A DNA stretch of 64,000 nt. Source: Persicitalea sp038235275 (GTDB taxonomy: Bacteria; Bacteroidota; Bacteroidia; Cytophagales; Spirosomataceae). The stretch spans positions 124,001 to 188,000 of the forward strand of contig JBBSUC010000001.1 in assembly GCA_038235275.1 (NCBI GenBank). Direction: 5' to 3'. The notes under the pieces were generated by a model that saw only the letters and a program-made list of their open reading frames with translations, was not told the DNA's origin and did no database searches. The position numbers were made by a program, and so were the translations under genes. Positions 1 through 7,403 of the stretch are shown here, one piece after another (the first letter of the stretch is position 1; each line of letters starts with the position of its first letter).

Positions 1-2
1 AA

Positions 3-242
3 CTCATCGACTTCGGTATTCAGGAAGAAGTGGAGTTTCGTACCTTAATGGGCGAGTTGCTGGAATTCATTGACGAAGTAGTGGACGAACTCGGCAGCCG
101 TAAGGAAGTGGAACACGTGCATTGGATTTTGGAAAACGGCAGTGGAGCCGACCGTCAACTGGCGGTGTACGAGAAAACCGGCGGCGACATGAATGCCGTG
201 GTAGATTTCATCGTCCAGGAAACTAAGATCGGAGTTGCTTAG
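3..242 (+). CDS. Carboxylate-amine ligase, YbdK/GCS2 family (C-terminal end only)
   Basis: The reading frame is open from the left edge of the window, so only the last 79 residues are present; a GTG at 30 is not the real start. The tail has the family's look: a Gly-Ser-Arg turn after a Val-Val-Asp-Glu-Leu helix, then GADRQLAVYE and a helix ending VVDFIVQETKIG, as at the end of YbdK-type proteins (usually about 370 residues). The family is related to glutamate-cysteine ligase and joins a carboxylate to an amine using ATP. A glutamine amidotransferase, an ATP-grasp-like protein and an aminotransferase follow on the same strand, which suggests a shared pathway. The family call rests on the C-terminus alone; the substrate is unknown. 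Confidence 0.75.
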   Translation, partial: LIDFGIQEEVEFRTLMGELLEFIDEVVDELGSRKEVEHVHWILENGSGADRQLAVYEKTGGDMNAVVDFIVQETKIGVA

Positions 243-281
243 TTGTTAGAAAAATACAATTACCGATTTTAGTTTATTGCC

Positions 282-1127
282 ATGATTTTGACACCACCAA
301 AAAAACTACGCATTGCTATTCTGGACCTGAATAATGGTTTCCAGAACGAAGGAATGCGTTGCATTAAGAAAATAGTCAACGATTTTGCCACGGAAGAAGC
401 CCAGGACATCGACTGCCAGATTTTTGACGTCCGGCAAGACAACGCCGTACCCGACCTGAACTTCGATATTTACATTTCTTCGGGCGGCCCCGGAAGCCCA
501 AAACCGGAAGGCAAACTTTGGGAAAAGCGCTTCTTCAAATTTCTCGATTCGCTTTACAAGTACAATCGCAACCACCACAACAGAACCAAAAAGCACCTTT
601 TTCTGATTTGCCACTCGTTTCAGTTGGCCTGTGTGCATTGGGAAATCGGCCACGTTTGTAAACGGCGGAAGAATTCCTTCGGAATTTTTCCCATTCACAA
701 AACCAAACTCGCCATGCGGGAGCCGTTTTTTGAGGGTTTGCAAGACCCGTTTTGGGCCGTAGACTCGCGCGACTACCAAGTCATCGAACCGGACAATTTC
801 GTTTTGGAGCAAATGGGAGCAAAAATCATGGGCATGGAAAAAATTCGTCCCCACGTGCCTTTGGAGCGGGCCATCATGGCGATTCGATTTTCCAATGAGA
901 TCTTTGGGACGCAGTTTCACCCCGAGGCCGACGCCGAAGGGATGTTGCGCCATTTTCAGAAGGAAGATAAGAAAGTGACGATCATCAAAAACTACGGCGA
1001 GGATCACTATTACCAAATGATCGCGCACCTGAACGATCCCGAAAAAATCTTATCAACGGAGAATACCATTCTGCCAAACTTTCTGAAACTCGCCGCGAGT
1101 CGCATCCTGGATTTGCAGCCCGCCTGA
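282..1127 (+). CDS. Class I glutamine amidotransferase domain protein
   Basis: A 281-residue protein with a stand-alone class I glutaminase fold. Visible parts are the oxyanion segment SSGGPGSP (about 66-73), the nucleophile elbow LICHSFQ with Cys110, and the catalytic pair in FGTQFHPEA (His213, Glu215). Such domains hydrolyse glutamine and pass ammonia to a partner synthetase; no synthetase domain is fused here, so the partner is probably a neighbour. It lies 39 nt after the YbdK-type gene and 26 nt before the ATP-grasp-like gene, consistent with one transcript. The elbow has Ser-Phe where the usual motif is Gly-x-Gly, so glutaminase activity could be altered. It resembles the amidotransferase part of GMP synthase but is too short and in the wrong setting to be GuaA. 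Confidence 0.8.
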   Translation: MILTPPKKLRIAILDLNNGFQNEGMRCIKKIVNDFATEEAQDIDCQIFDVRQDNAVPDLNFDIYISSGGPGSPKPEGKLWEKRFFKFLDSLYKYNRNHHNRTKKHLFLICHSFQLACVHWEIGHVCKRRKNSFGIFPIHKTKLAMREPFFEGLQDPFWAVDSRDYQVIEPDNFVLEQMGAKIMGMEKIRPHVPLERAIMAIRFSNEIFGTQFHPEADAEGMLRHFQKEDKKVTIIKNYGEDHYYQMIAHLNDPEKILSTENTILPNFLKLAASRILDLQPA

Positions 1128-1153
1128 TTTCCTGACCTTAATTTTCCTGCCTT

Positions 1154-2347
1154 ATGCACCCAGCCGCCCGCAAAGCTTACAACGAGGCGTTTAGTGAAGA
1201 CTTGTACCAAAATCTTCTGGCTTCCATCGAAGAAGACTTTCCCAATCAACTCGATTTCCGCCTGGCCGAAAGCCCGGTTTTCGTGCCGCTGGCTCTGAAA
1301 AATAAGCTGATCGAAGCCTGCGAAAGCTTCATCGACGTGATCGTGGCCGACGATTTCAAAGCCAAAACAGAACGGGCCATCCCGGCGGCGCAGCGGGTGC
1401 CGAACGAGAACGATCATACCTCCTTTCTGGCCATCGACTTTGCCATCTGTAAAGATGAAAACGGCACACTCGAACCGCAACTGATCGAGTTGCAGGGCTT
1501 TCCGTCGCTCATGGCGTACCAGGCCTACTTATCGGAATTATTCAAATTTCACTTTCCGATTCCCGACTCGTTCAATTACGCCTTTGGCGTCGAGAATTAC
1601 GAGGAATACATGAAAGCACTGAGGGATTTGATCGTCGGCGACGAAGATCCCGAAAATGTCATTCTTCTGGAAATTTACCCCAAACAGCAAAAAACCCGCG
1701 TGGACTTTGCCGTCACCGAGCGGATGCTGGGCGTGAAGGCGGTTTGTTACACTGACCTTATCAAGGAGGGCCGTAAGCTTTTCTACGAAAAAGACGGTCG
1801 GAAAATCCAGGTCAAGCGCATTTACAACCGCCTCATTTTCGATGACCTGAACAATTTCCCCGATTTAAAAAGTGATTACGTCTTTACCGACGACGTGGAC
1901 GTGGCTTGGGTTGGACATCCGAACTGGTTCTTCCGCATCAGTAAATTTACGCTTCCGCTGCTGGATAGTCCTTACGTTCCCGAAACCAGGTTTTTGAGCG
2001 ATTACCAAGGCACTTTTCCCGATGATCTGGAAAAGTACGTGCTCAAACCCCTCTTTTCCTTCGCGGGTACGGGCGTACAACTGTATGTGAAGCGGGAGGA
2101 GTTGGACGATATTGCCGATCCTGAAAATTACATTTTACAGAAAAAAGTCCAGTACGAGCCCGTGATTCAGGCACTCGATGGATTGGTGAAGTGCGAAATC
2201 AGGATGCTCTACATTTGGCCGGACGACGCGCCGCGCCCCCAACTGCTGACCAGCCTCAGCCGCCTGAGCCGGGGGGAGATGATCGGCGTGCGCTTTAACA
2301 AGGATTTTACCTGGGTGGGCGGGAGCGCGGGTTTCTACGAAAACTAA
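1154..2347 (+). CDS. ATP-grasp-like ligase, uncharacterised
   Basis: A 397-residue protein that I read as an ATP-grasp-like ligase of the circularly permuted or glutathionylspermidine-synthase-like kind. Supporting segments are an acidic strand ending LIELQGFPSL (about 112-121), the nucleotide-loop-like VLKPLFSFAGTGVQL (about 296-310) with its lysine and glycine-rich turn, and a C-terminal strand pair CEIRMLYIW ... GVRFNKDFTW that could supply the metal-binding Glu/Arg/Asn set. No signal peptide, so cytosolic. ATP-grasp enzymes make amide or peptide bonds through acyl phosphates. It sits between an amidotransferase and an aminotransferase, only 5 nt before the latter. The fold call is inference from motifs; a remote homology search would settle it. 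Confidence 0.55.
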   Translation: MHPAARKAYNEAFSEDLYQNLLASIEEDFPNQLDFRLAESPVFVPLALKNKLIEACESFIDVIVADDFKAKTERAIPAAQRVPNENDHTSFLAIDFAICKDENGTLEPQLIELQGFPSLMAYQAYLSELFKFHFPIPDSFNYAFGVENYEEYMKALRDLIVGDEDPENVILLEIYPKQQKTRVDFAVTERMLGVKAVCYTDLIKEGRKLFYEKDGRKIQVKRIYNRLIFDDLNNFPDLKSDYVFTDDVDVAWVGHPNWFFRISKFTLPLLDSPYVPETRFLSDYQGTFPDDLEKYVLKPLFSFAGTGVQLYVKREELDDIADPENYILQKKVQYEPVIQALDGLVKCEIRMLYIWPDDAPRPQLLTSLSRLSRGEMIGVRFNKDFTWVGGSAGFYEN

Positions 2348-2352
2348 TTTTC

Positions 2353-3561
2353 ATGCACCTCAGTCAGCGGCAGCTTTTTTTTGATCACCTCGCGCAGACT
2401 TCCGATTTTCCCCTTGCCCTCGAAATCGAAAGAGCCGAGGGCGTTTTCCTCTATGGCCAAGACGGGAAACGATATTTTGACCTGATTTCCGGCATCGCGG
2501 TGAGTAACGTGGGCCACCGCCACCCCGAAGTGCTGGCGGCCATTCACGACCAACTCGACAAGTACATGCACCTGATGGTGTTTGGCGAGTTTGTCCAGAG
2601 TCCGCAGGTGAAGCTAGCCGAGGCTTTGGTCGAAACGCTGAATCTGAGTTGTGCTTCCTCCTCCCCCTTCGGGCGGATCGACTCGGTGTATTTTACCAAT
2701 TCTGGTACCGAAGCGGTGGAAGGCGCGATGAAATTGGCCAAGCGCTTCACCGGACGTTCCGAATTCATTTCCTGCTTCGACGCCTACCACGGGGCCACGC
2801 AGGGCGCGTTGAGTATTTCGGGGGCCGAGTTTTTCAAAAGAAATTTTCGTCCCCTCCTGCCCGGCGTCAAACAAATTCGACACGGTCATCTGCCTGATTT
2901 AGAGCAAATCACCGGCCGGACGGCAGCGGTCATTATCGAAGTGATTGGGGGCGAGTCAGGGGTACGGATTCCTTCTACCGACTATTTCAAAGCCCTGCGT
3001 CAGCGCTGCACGGAAATGGGTGCCTTGCTGATCTTCGACGAAATCCAAACGGGCTTTGGCCGCACGGGACATTTTTGGGCCTTTGAAGGCGTGGACGTTT
3101 ATCCCGATATTCTGCTCAGCGCCAAAGGCATGGGTGGCGGAATGCCGATTGGAGCCTTCATAGCTTCTACCCAATTGATGGCCGTTTTCCGAAATAATCC
3201 CATCCTGGGCCATATCACCACCTTCGGCGGCCACCCGGTCTGCTGCGCGGCTTCGCTGGCGACTTTGCGCGTCATTCGCTCCCAAAAATTGGCGGAGAAG
3301 GCCCACGCTAAGGGTACATTGATAAAATCCCTGCTCGTCCATCCTAAAATTAAAGAAGTACGCGGCCAGGGCCTGATGCTCGCCGCCGAAATGGAATCTT
3401 TCGAAGTACTGAAGCCCGTGATTGACCGCTGCATTCTGGCGGGCGTGATTACGGATTGGTTTTTATTCTGTGACAATTCGATGCGGATTGCTCCGCCGTT
3501 GACGATTTCGGAAGCGGAGATTCGGGAGGCAGTGGGGATTGTGCTGGGGGAGCTGGAGTGA
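2353..3561 (+). CDS. Class III (ornithine/GABA-type) PLP-dependent aminotransferase
   Basis: A 402-residue cytosolic aminotransferase of the acetylornithine/4-aminobutyrate group. Marks are NSGTEAVEGAMKLA (116-129) for phosphate binding, the stacking motif AYHG (144-147), the cofactor aspartate in LLIFDEIQTGFGRTG (Asp229) and the Schiff-base lysine in LLSAKGMGGGMPIG (Lys258). Length is normal for the family. It starts 5 nt after the ATP-grasp-like gene, so co-translation is likely, and it appears to be the last gene of the amidoligase set. No arginine, GABA or biotin genes are near, so substrate naming would be a guess; it probably makes or removes an amino group on the building block handled by the ligases. 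Confidence 0.9.
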   Translation: MHLSQRQLFFDHLAQTSDFPLALEIERAEGVFLYGQDGKRYFDLISGIAVSNVGHRHPEVLAAIHDQLDKYMHLMVFGEFVQSPQVKLAEALVETLNLSCASSSPFGRIDSVYFTNSGTEAVEGAMKLAKRFTGRSEFISCFDAYHGATQGALSISGAEFFKRNFRPLLPGVKQIRHGHLPDLEQITGRTAAVIIEVIGGESGVRIPSTDYFKALRQRCTEMGALLIFDEIQTGFGRTGHFWAFEGVDVYPDILLSAKGMGGGMPIGAFIASTQLMAVFRNNPILGHITTFGGHPVCCAASLATLRVIRSQKLAEKAHAKGTLIKSLLVHPKIKEVRGQGLMLAAEMESFEVLKPVIDRCILAGVITDWFLFCDNSMRIAPPLTISEAEIREAVGIVLGELE

Positions 3562-3620
3562 AGGCTTTGCTTTTTTGAATAAAAACTTTCAAATTTGGAA
3601 GGAACATTCAAAGCACCCGA

Positions 3621-3791
3621 ATGAAACTACACTTCCCCATGGTCATTGAACAGGATGAAGACAGCGTCTTCATTGCTTCCTGCCCCACTTTTGCCGGTTG
3701 CCACTCCTACGGTAAAACAATTGATGAGGCGAAGGCTAACATCAGGGAAGTGATTGAGATGTGTCTTGAAGAGTCAGCATCTTTTTTATAA
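3621..3791 (+). CDS. Small HicB-like antitoxin-fold protein (orphan)
   Basis: A 56-residue ORF starting at ATG 3621. The pattern of an N-terminal beta strand, a Glu-Asp-Asp-Ser turn, FIASCPTFAGCHSYGKTIDEAKANI and a C-terminal amphipathic helix is that of the partial RNase H fold of HicB antitoxins (HicB_lk superfamily). It lacks any C-terminal DNA-binding helix-turn-helix or ribbon domain. No HicA toxin (a short basic protein with a GxS/TH motif) is seen on either side: the gene before is the aminotransferase and the one after, 3 nt away, is the restriction enzyme. Orphan HicB domains of this size are common. Its position at the head of the restriction-modification genes leaves a regulatory role possible but unproven. 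Confidence 0.6.
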   Translation: MKLHFPMVIEQDEDSVFIASCPTFAGCHSYGKTIDEAKANIREVIEMCLEESASFL

Positions 3792-3794
3792 AAA

Positions 3795-4448
3795 ATGAAA
3801 ACAGTCTTCGACCGAGAAAAGCACATCTATAAATCAGATGCCTTTGAAGAAATAATCAAAGACACAGTTCGCTTCTTCAACGGGACGCCAGTTCACACCT
3901 TGCCACCACCTATCAGATTTCACGGAACAGGCGTTTACGCAATTTATTACACAGGTAAGAGTGATTACTACCAAGAAATTTATGAGCAAAACCGACTCGA
4001 ATTTCATCAACCGATTTACGTTGGGAAAGCAGTTCCGGGTGGTTGGCGGCAATCACGAGACACCAAAGTTGGCGTTATGACATATGAATTATTCGGTCGG
4101 CTGCGTGAACATGGAAAAAGTGTAAATCAGGCAGAAAACCTAGTGCAAGCTGATTTTTCCTGTCGATTTATGATTTTGGAGGATGGGGCAAATCATTTGA
4201 TTGGAACGGTCGAGGCGGTACTGATACGCTATTACAAGCCCATTTGGAATACTAAAATTGATGGATTCGGAAATCACGATCCGGGTTCAGGCAGGTACAA
4301 TCAGGCAAAGTCAGAATGGGACATACTTCATCCAGGCAGACCCTGGGCAGAAAAGTGTATTGGGCAATCATCAACGACCAATAGGATTGAAGAAAAAATA
4401 GTAGAATATTTCATTCTCAAAAACAAAAAAGATGCTGAAAAGTCTTGA
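3795..4448 (+). CDS. Type II restriction endonuclease, Eco29kI-like GIY-YIG family
   Basis: A 217-residue protein with a GIY-YIG nuclease core: GVYAIYY (46-52), IYVGKAVPGGWR (74-85), the arginine/histidine helix GRLREH (101-106), the metal glutamate in EAVLIRYYKPIWN (Glu140) and Asn152. Spacing of these residues closely follows Eco29kI, the homodimeric GIY-YIG enzyme that cuts CCGCGG. The gene overlaps the start of the C5-cytosine methylase by 17 nt, the usual linked arrangement. It is preceded within 3 nt by the small HicB-like gene. Codon use is more A/T-rich than in flanking genes, a sign of horizontal transfer. Target CCGCGG is inferred from family membership, not shown. Confidence 0.85.
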   Translation: MKTVFDREKHIYKSDAFEEIIKDTVRFFNGTPVHTLPPPIRFHGTGVYAIYYTGKSDYYQEIYEQNRLEFHQPIYVGKAVPGGWRQSRDTKVGVMTYELFGRLREHGKSVNQAENLVQADFSCRFMILEDGANHLIGTVEAVLIRYYKPIWNTKIDGFGNHDPGSGRYNQAKSEWDILHPGRPWAEKCIGQSSTTNRIEEKIVEYFILKNKKDAEKS

Positions 4449-5634
4449 ACTTTTTTCTGGTGCGGGTGGACTTGCCAAAGGCATAGAAATAGCTGGGGCA
4501 AGCCACGCGGCATTTGTGGAGTGGAATTCTGATGCTTGTAAAACTTTGCGTTTTAACTATAATTCAGAGATTGTTCACGAAACTGACGTTCGGCACTTCG
4601 ACTTCAAAAAGTTTTTAGGCGTGGACCTTATTGCAGGTGGGCCGCCCTGTCAGCCCTTCTCTGTAGGCGGCAAAGCAAAAGGCTTTGATGATGAGCGAGA
4701 TATGTTTCCATACGCAATTTCCGCCATTCGTCAATTAGCCCCGAAAGCTTTCATTTTTGAAAATGTAAAAGGCTTGCTTCGTAAGTCTTTCGCTGAGTAT
4801 TTCAACTATATTATTTTACAACTAACCTATCCCGAAATACCAAACGATTCAAAAGATTGGAAACGTCACTTGTCGGAATTGGAAAAAGTGCGTACAAAAG
4901 GCAACTATAATCAACTGAAATACAATGTCGTGTTTCGCCTTGTGAATGCAGCAAATTTTGGAGTACCCCAAAAAAGGGAGCGAGTCATTATTGTCGGAAT
5001 CCGCGACGATCTAGGGTTGGAATGGAGTTTTCCAGATAAAACACACTCAGAAGACGCTTTACTCTGGTCGAAATATGTGACGGGCGATTATTGGATAAAG
5101 CACAATCGGCAACCTACAACATCAGACTTTCTTTGTATAGAGGCCGAAAAGGCACGACTTACGGCAAAATATGGCTTCTTCCCCCCTACCCTAAAACCTT
5201 GGAGGACCGTACGCGATGCAATAGCTGACCTACCCAACCCGCAGAAAGTTAAAAACTTCCATCCTGAGCATACACACCGTGGAGGTGCAAGGTCTTATCC
5301 AGGACATACAGGAAGTGACATTGACCAACCTTCAAAAGCACTCAAAGCGGGAGACCACGGTGTTCCGGGCGGAGAGAATATGATACGCTTCGATGACGGC
5401 TCTGTAAGGTACTTTACCATTCTTGAAGCCAAACGTATGCAAACTTTCCCGGACGACTACCCTATTCTTGGATCATGGACAGAGGCTATGCGCCAGCTCG
5501 GTAACGCGGTACCTGTTAAACTTGGACAAACGATTGGTGAAGCCTTGATACCAAAATTAATTGGAACTGCTCGCCCTAGCCTGTCCATTTCTGATTTGCA
5601 ATTAAAGCGCAATCGCCTCTTGTTTGCTACGTGA
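4432..5634 (+). CDS. DNA (cytosine-5-)-methyltransferase, partner of the Eco29kI-like nuclease
   Basis: A 400-residue C5-cytosine methylase with the motifs in the usual order: I (LELFSGAGGLAKG, 5-17) for S-adenosylmethionine, IV (GGPPCQPFS, catalytic Cys73), VI (FENVKG, Glu110), VIII (NFGVPQKRERVIIVG), and the C-terminal motif X (QLGNAVPVKLG) close to the end. Between VIII and X lies the target recognition region. It starts inside the end of the nuclease gene, so the two are translated together and form one restriction-modification system. The methylase should protect host DNA at the same site, presumably CCGCGG. Base composition matches the nuclease and is more A/T-rich than the surrounding chromosome. 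Confidence 0.95.
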   Translation: MLKSLELFSGAGGLAKGIEIAGASHAAFVEWNSDACKTLRFNYNSEIVHETDVRHFDFKKFLGVDLIAGGPPCQPFSVGGKAKGFDDERDMFPYAISAIRQLAPKAFIFENVKGLLRKSFAEYFNYIILQLTYPEIPNDSKDWKRHLSELEKVRTKGNYNQLKYNVVFRLVNAANFGVPQKRERVIIVGIRDDLGLEWSFPDKTHSEDALLWSKYVTGDYWIKHNRQPTTSDFLCIEAEKARLTAKYGFFPPTLKPWRTVRDAIADLPNPQKVKNFHPEHTHRGGARSYPGHTGSDIDQPSKALKAGDHGVPGGENMIRFDDGSVRYFTILEAKRMQTFPDDYPILGSWTEAMRQLGNAVPVKLGQTIGEALIPKLIGTARPSLSISDLQLKRNRLLFAT

Positions 5635-5755
5635 AAGAGAAAATGGGGCTACGGGCGATCGTCCCGATCACAAATAGAGGTCAGCATATAATATGAAGCG
5701 GTCAAGTTTAACTTAACCATCACCACCTACTCGACCACCCACCCCGATCTCCCAC

Positions 5756-7252
5756 TTACCGCCCCACCGCATTCCGCAACTCCTTTTTTAACGTCGGATT
5801 ATCAGGAAACTCCTGCGGAATCCAGCGACTGACGATGCGTCCGGCGGCGTCTATTACCATAAAAGGAAAACGCGGCTCGATGGCGTAGGTCGCTTTAAGC
5901 TTTTCAACTGCTTCGTCCGAGGCGTAGAGGTGCAGCGCGTGGGGGCGCGCCTCCACGTAGTCTTTCCAGGTGTGAAAAGGAACGCCTGGCGCAACGCTCA
6001 CATAAACAAAGAGGGCGCTGTCGCCTTTGGCTTCTTCCAGCAATTTGAGGGTAGGTTCGTGCTGTTTCAGGTTAAAGGCAAAGACCACGGCCAGCGGCTT
6101 GCCACGAAGACTGCTGAGCGACACCGCGCTGCTGTCTTTGTCAAGCAGTGTGAAGTCCGGCGCGGACTGGCCTTTTTCCAGTTTTTCTTTCGTAGCAATA
6201 ATCTTGGTGAAGTAATCCTTTGCTTCTGAGTTGGGGTAGCGCTGCGCAAAGTCGGAAAGTAGGCGTTTGGCCTCTACCACGGATGGCAGCGCAGTGGCAG
6301 CATAATTGAGCCAATACGTCGCTAGGTACTCTTGTTGTTTGGGATAGTCGCGCAGCTTGTCGGTACTGGCCTGGTAAGCCGCCGAAAGCACTTCTGCACC
6401 GAGTGCCTGGCTGTCGGCTTCGGCGGCAGGAAACTTCTCATTGACCGGAATCAGAATCCATTCCCGCAATTCCTTCCGGTAGGACGGGCTGAGCAGCGCC
6501 GCGTCGGGAAAAAGCTCAAAATTATCGCGGGTAATGGCGCTGAGTTCGCCGCGTTGGGCGGCCGTCATCTTCATGGGTTTGTTACCCCGGATTTCGCGGT
6601 CTTTCACGATCGCTCGCATCAGGTAAGACTCTACGTGGGTAGTGGCTTTCACGAAGCTGTCGAAGGCATCGTCTGCAGACTGTGTGGCTTTGAATTCTTC
6701 GTATTTGGCGGTGCGCAGCTTGGCCAAACTATCGCTCTGCTGCACGATGGCCGCGTTGTCTATCTTGCGGGGATTGAAGTCAAAAGCCGGAAGATACTGG
6801 TAGTGGTTGTCGAGGAAATACGTCTGCAGAAACTCCTGGCGGGCGGCATTTTTGCCCTGGAAAGTCAGTGCGTTGTCGTTGCCCACGGCGATGGTCAGCG
6901 CGTCACCCGGTTCGACGTAAAGCAACTGAGTACGATTGCCGTCTCGTGCGCCGCCGGGGCTCGCATTGGTGGCGGCATTTTTTGGAGAAATAGCCACCCT
7001 CACCAAAGCGGGCTGGTCTATTTCGAGCGGAATATCGGCTTCTTTTTCTTTACCCAAATCAAAGACGCCGACCGGATCGAGTTGGGTTTCGGCCAGGCCC
7101 ACGCCCAGCGTTTCGTGGAAACGAACGCGCTCAAGTGTGAACACCAACGCAGCGTTCGCGTTCTCGGCGGCTTTTATCGTAATCCGGGCGGGCCCCTGCG
7201 CCGAAGCGTCGAACACAAAAACGGCCAGTAAGCAGGTCAAAAGGGTTTTCAT
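5756..7252 (-). CDS. Exported thioredoxin-fold protein lacking catalytic cysteines
   Basis: A 498-residue protein with a Sec signal peptide (MKTLLTCLLAVFVFDASAQ). The first 350 residues are a largely helical region like those found before TlpA domains in Bacteroidota periplasmic proteins. The C-terminal 130 residues have the thioredoxin/AhpC-TSA pattern: GQSAPDFTLLDKDSSAVSLS, RGKPLAVVFAFNL, a later cis-Pro type strand RFPFMVID, and AGRIVSRW. Where TlpA proteins have WCxxC, this one reads FNLKQHEP, so no redox pair is present. It is therefore unlikely to be an oxidoreductase in the usual sense. It is transcribed alone, convergent with the methylase and divergent from the large dehydrogenase. 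Function unknown. Confidence 0.75.
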   Translation of the reverse strand: MKTLLTCLLAVFVFDASAQGPARITIKAAENANAALVFTLERVRFHETLGVGLAETQLDPVGVFDLGKEKEADIPLEIDQPALVRVAISPKNAATNASPGGARDGNRTQLLYVEPGDALTIAVGNDNALTFQGKNAARQEFLQTYFLDNHYQYLPAFDFNPRKIDNAAIVQQSDSLAKLRTAKYEEFKATQSADDAFDSFVKATTHVESYLMRAIVKDREIRGNKPMKMTAAQRGELSAITRDNFELFPDAALLSPSYRKELREWILIPVNEKFPAAEADSQALGAEVLSAAYQASTDKLRDYPKQQEYLATYWLNYAATALPSVVEAKRLLSDFAQRYPNSEAKDYFTKIIATKEKLEKGQSAPDFTLLDKDSSAVSLSSLRGKPLAVVFAFNLKQHEPTLKLLEEAKGDSALFVYVSVAPGVPFHTWKDYVEARPHALHLYASDEAVEKLKATYAIEPRFPFMVIDAAGRIVSRWIPQEFPDNPTLKKELRNAVGR

Positions 7253-7374
7253 AGATTTAAATTAAGATGGAGGATTGCTAAATTTTCAAGACCAAATTTC
7301 TCCCTAAAATCGCGCCAGCGACAATAATTATTGCCCTTATGCCGGAATTCGGCCAGTAACGCCGCCGCATTGCC

Positions 7375-7382
7375 TAATTTTG
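7375..7382 (+). promoter_or_regulatory. Bacteroidota-type -7 box TAATTTTG
   Basis: TAATTTTG matches the TAnnTTTG consensus and lies 21 nt before ATG 7404. A clear -33 TTG at the right spacing is not seen. The upstream TTG start at 7380 lies inside this box, which argues for the ATG. Confidence 0.5.
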
Positions 7383-7403
7383 TGTTCCATCCAAGGCCAC
7401 CGC

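Noticed and set aside
306..1028. Long minus-strand frame opposite the amidotransferase gene
   Set aside because: It mirrors the plus-strand gene, shows no motif, and the plus frame has clear catalytic residues.
6332..7231. 299-residue plus-strand frame inside the thioredoxin-fold gene
   Set aside because: Antisense shadow; no family pattern, whereas the minus frame has a signal peptide and a thioredoxin fold.
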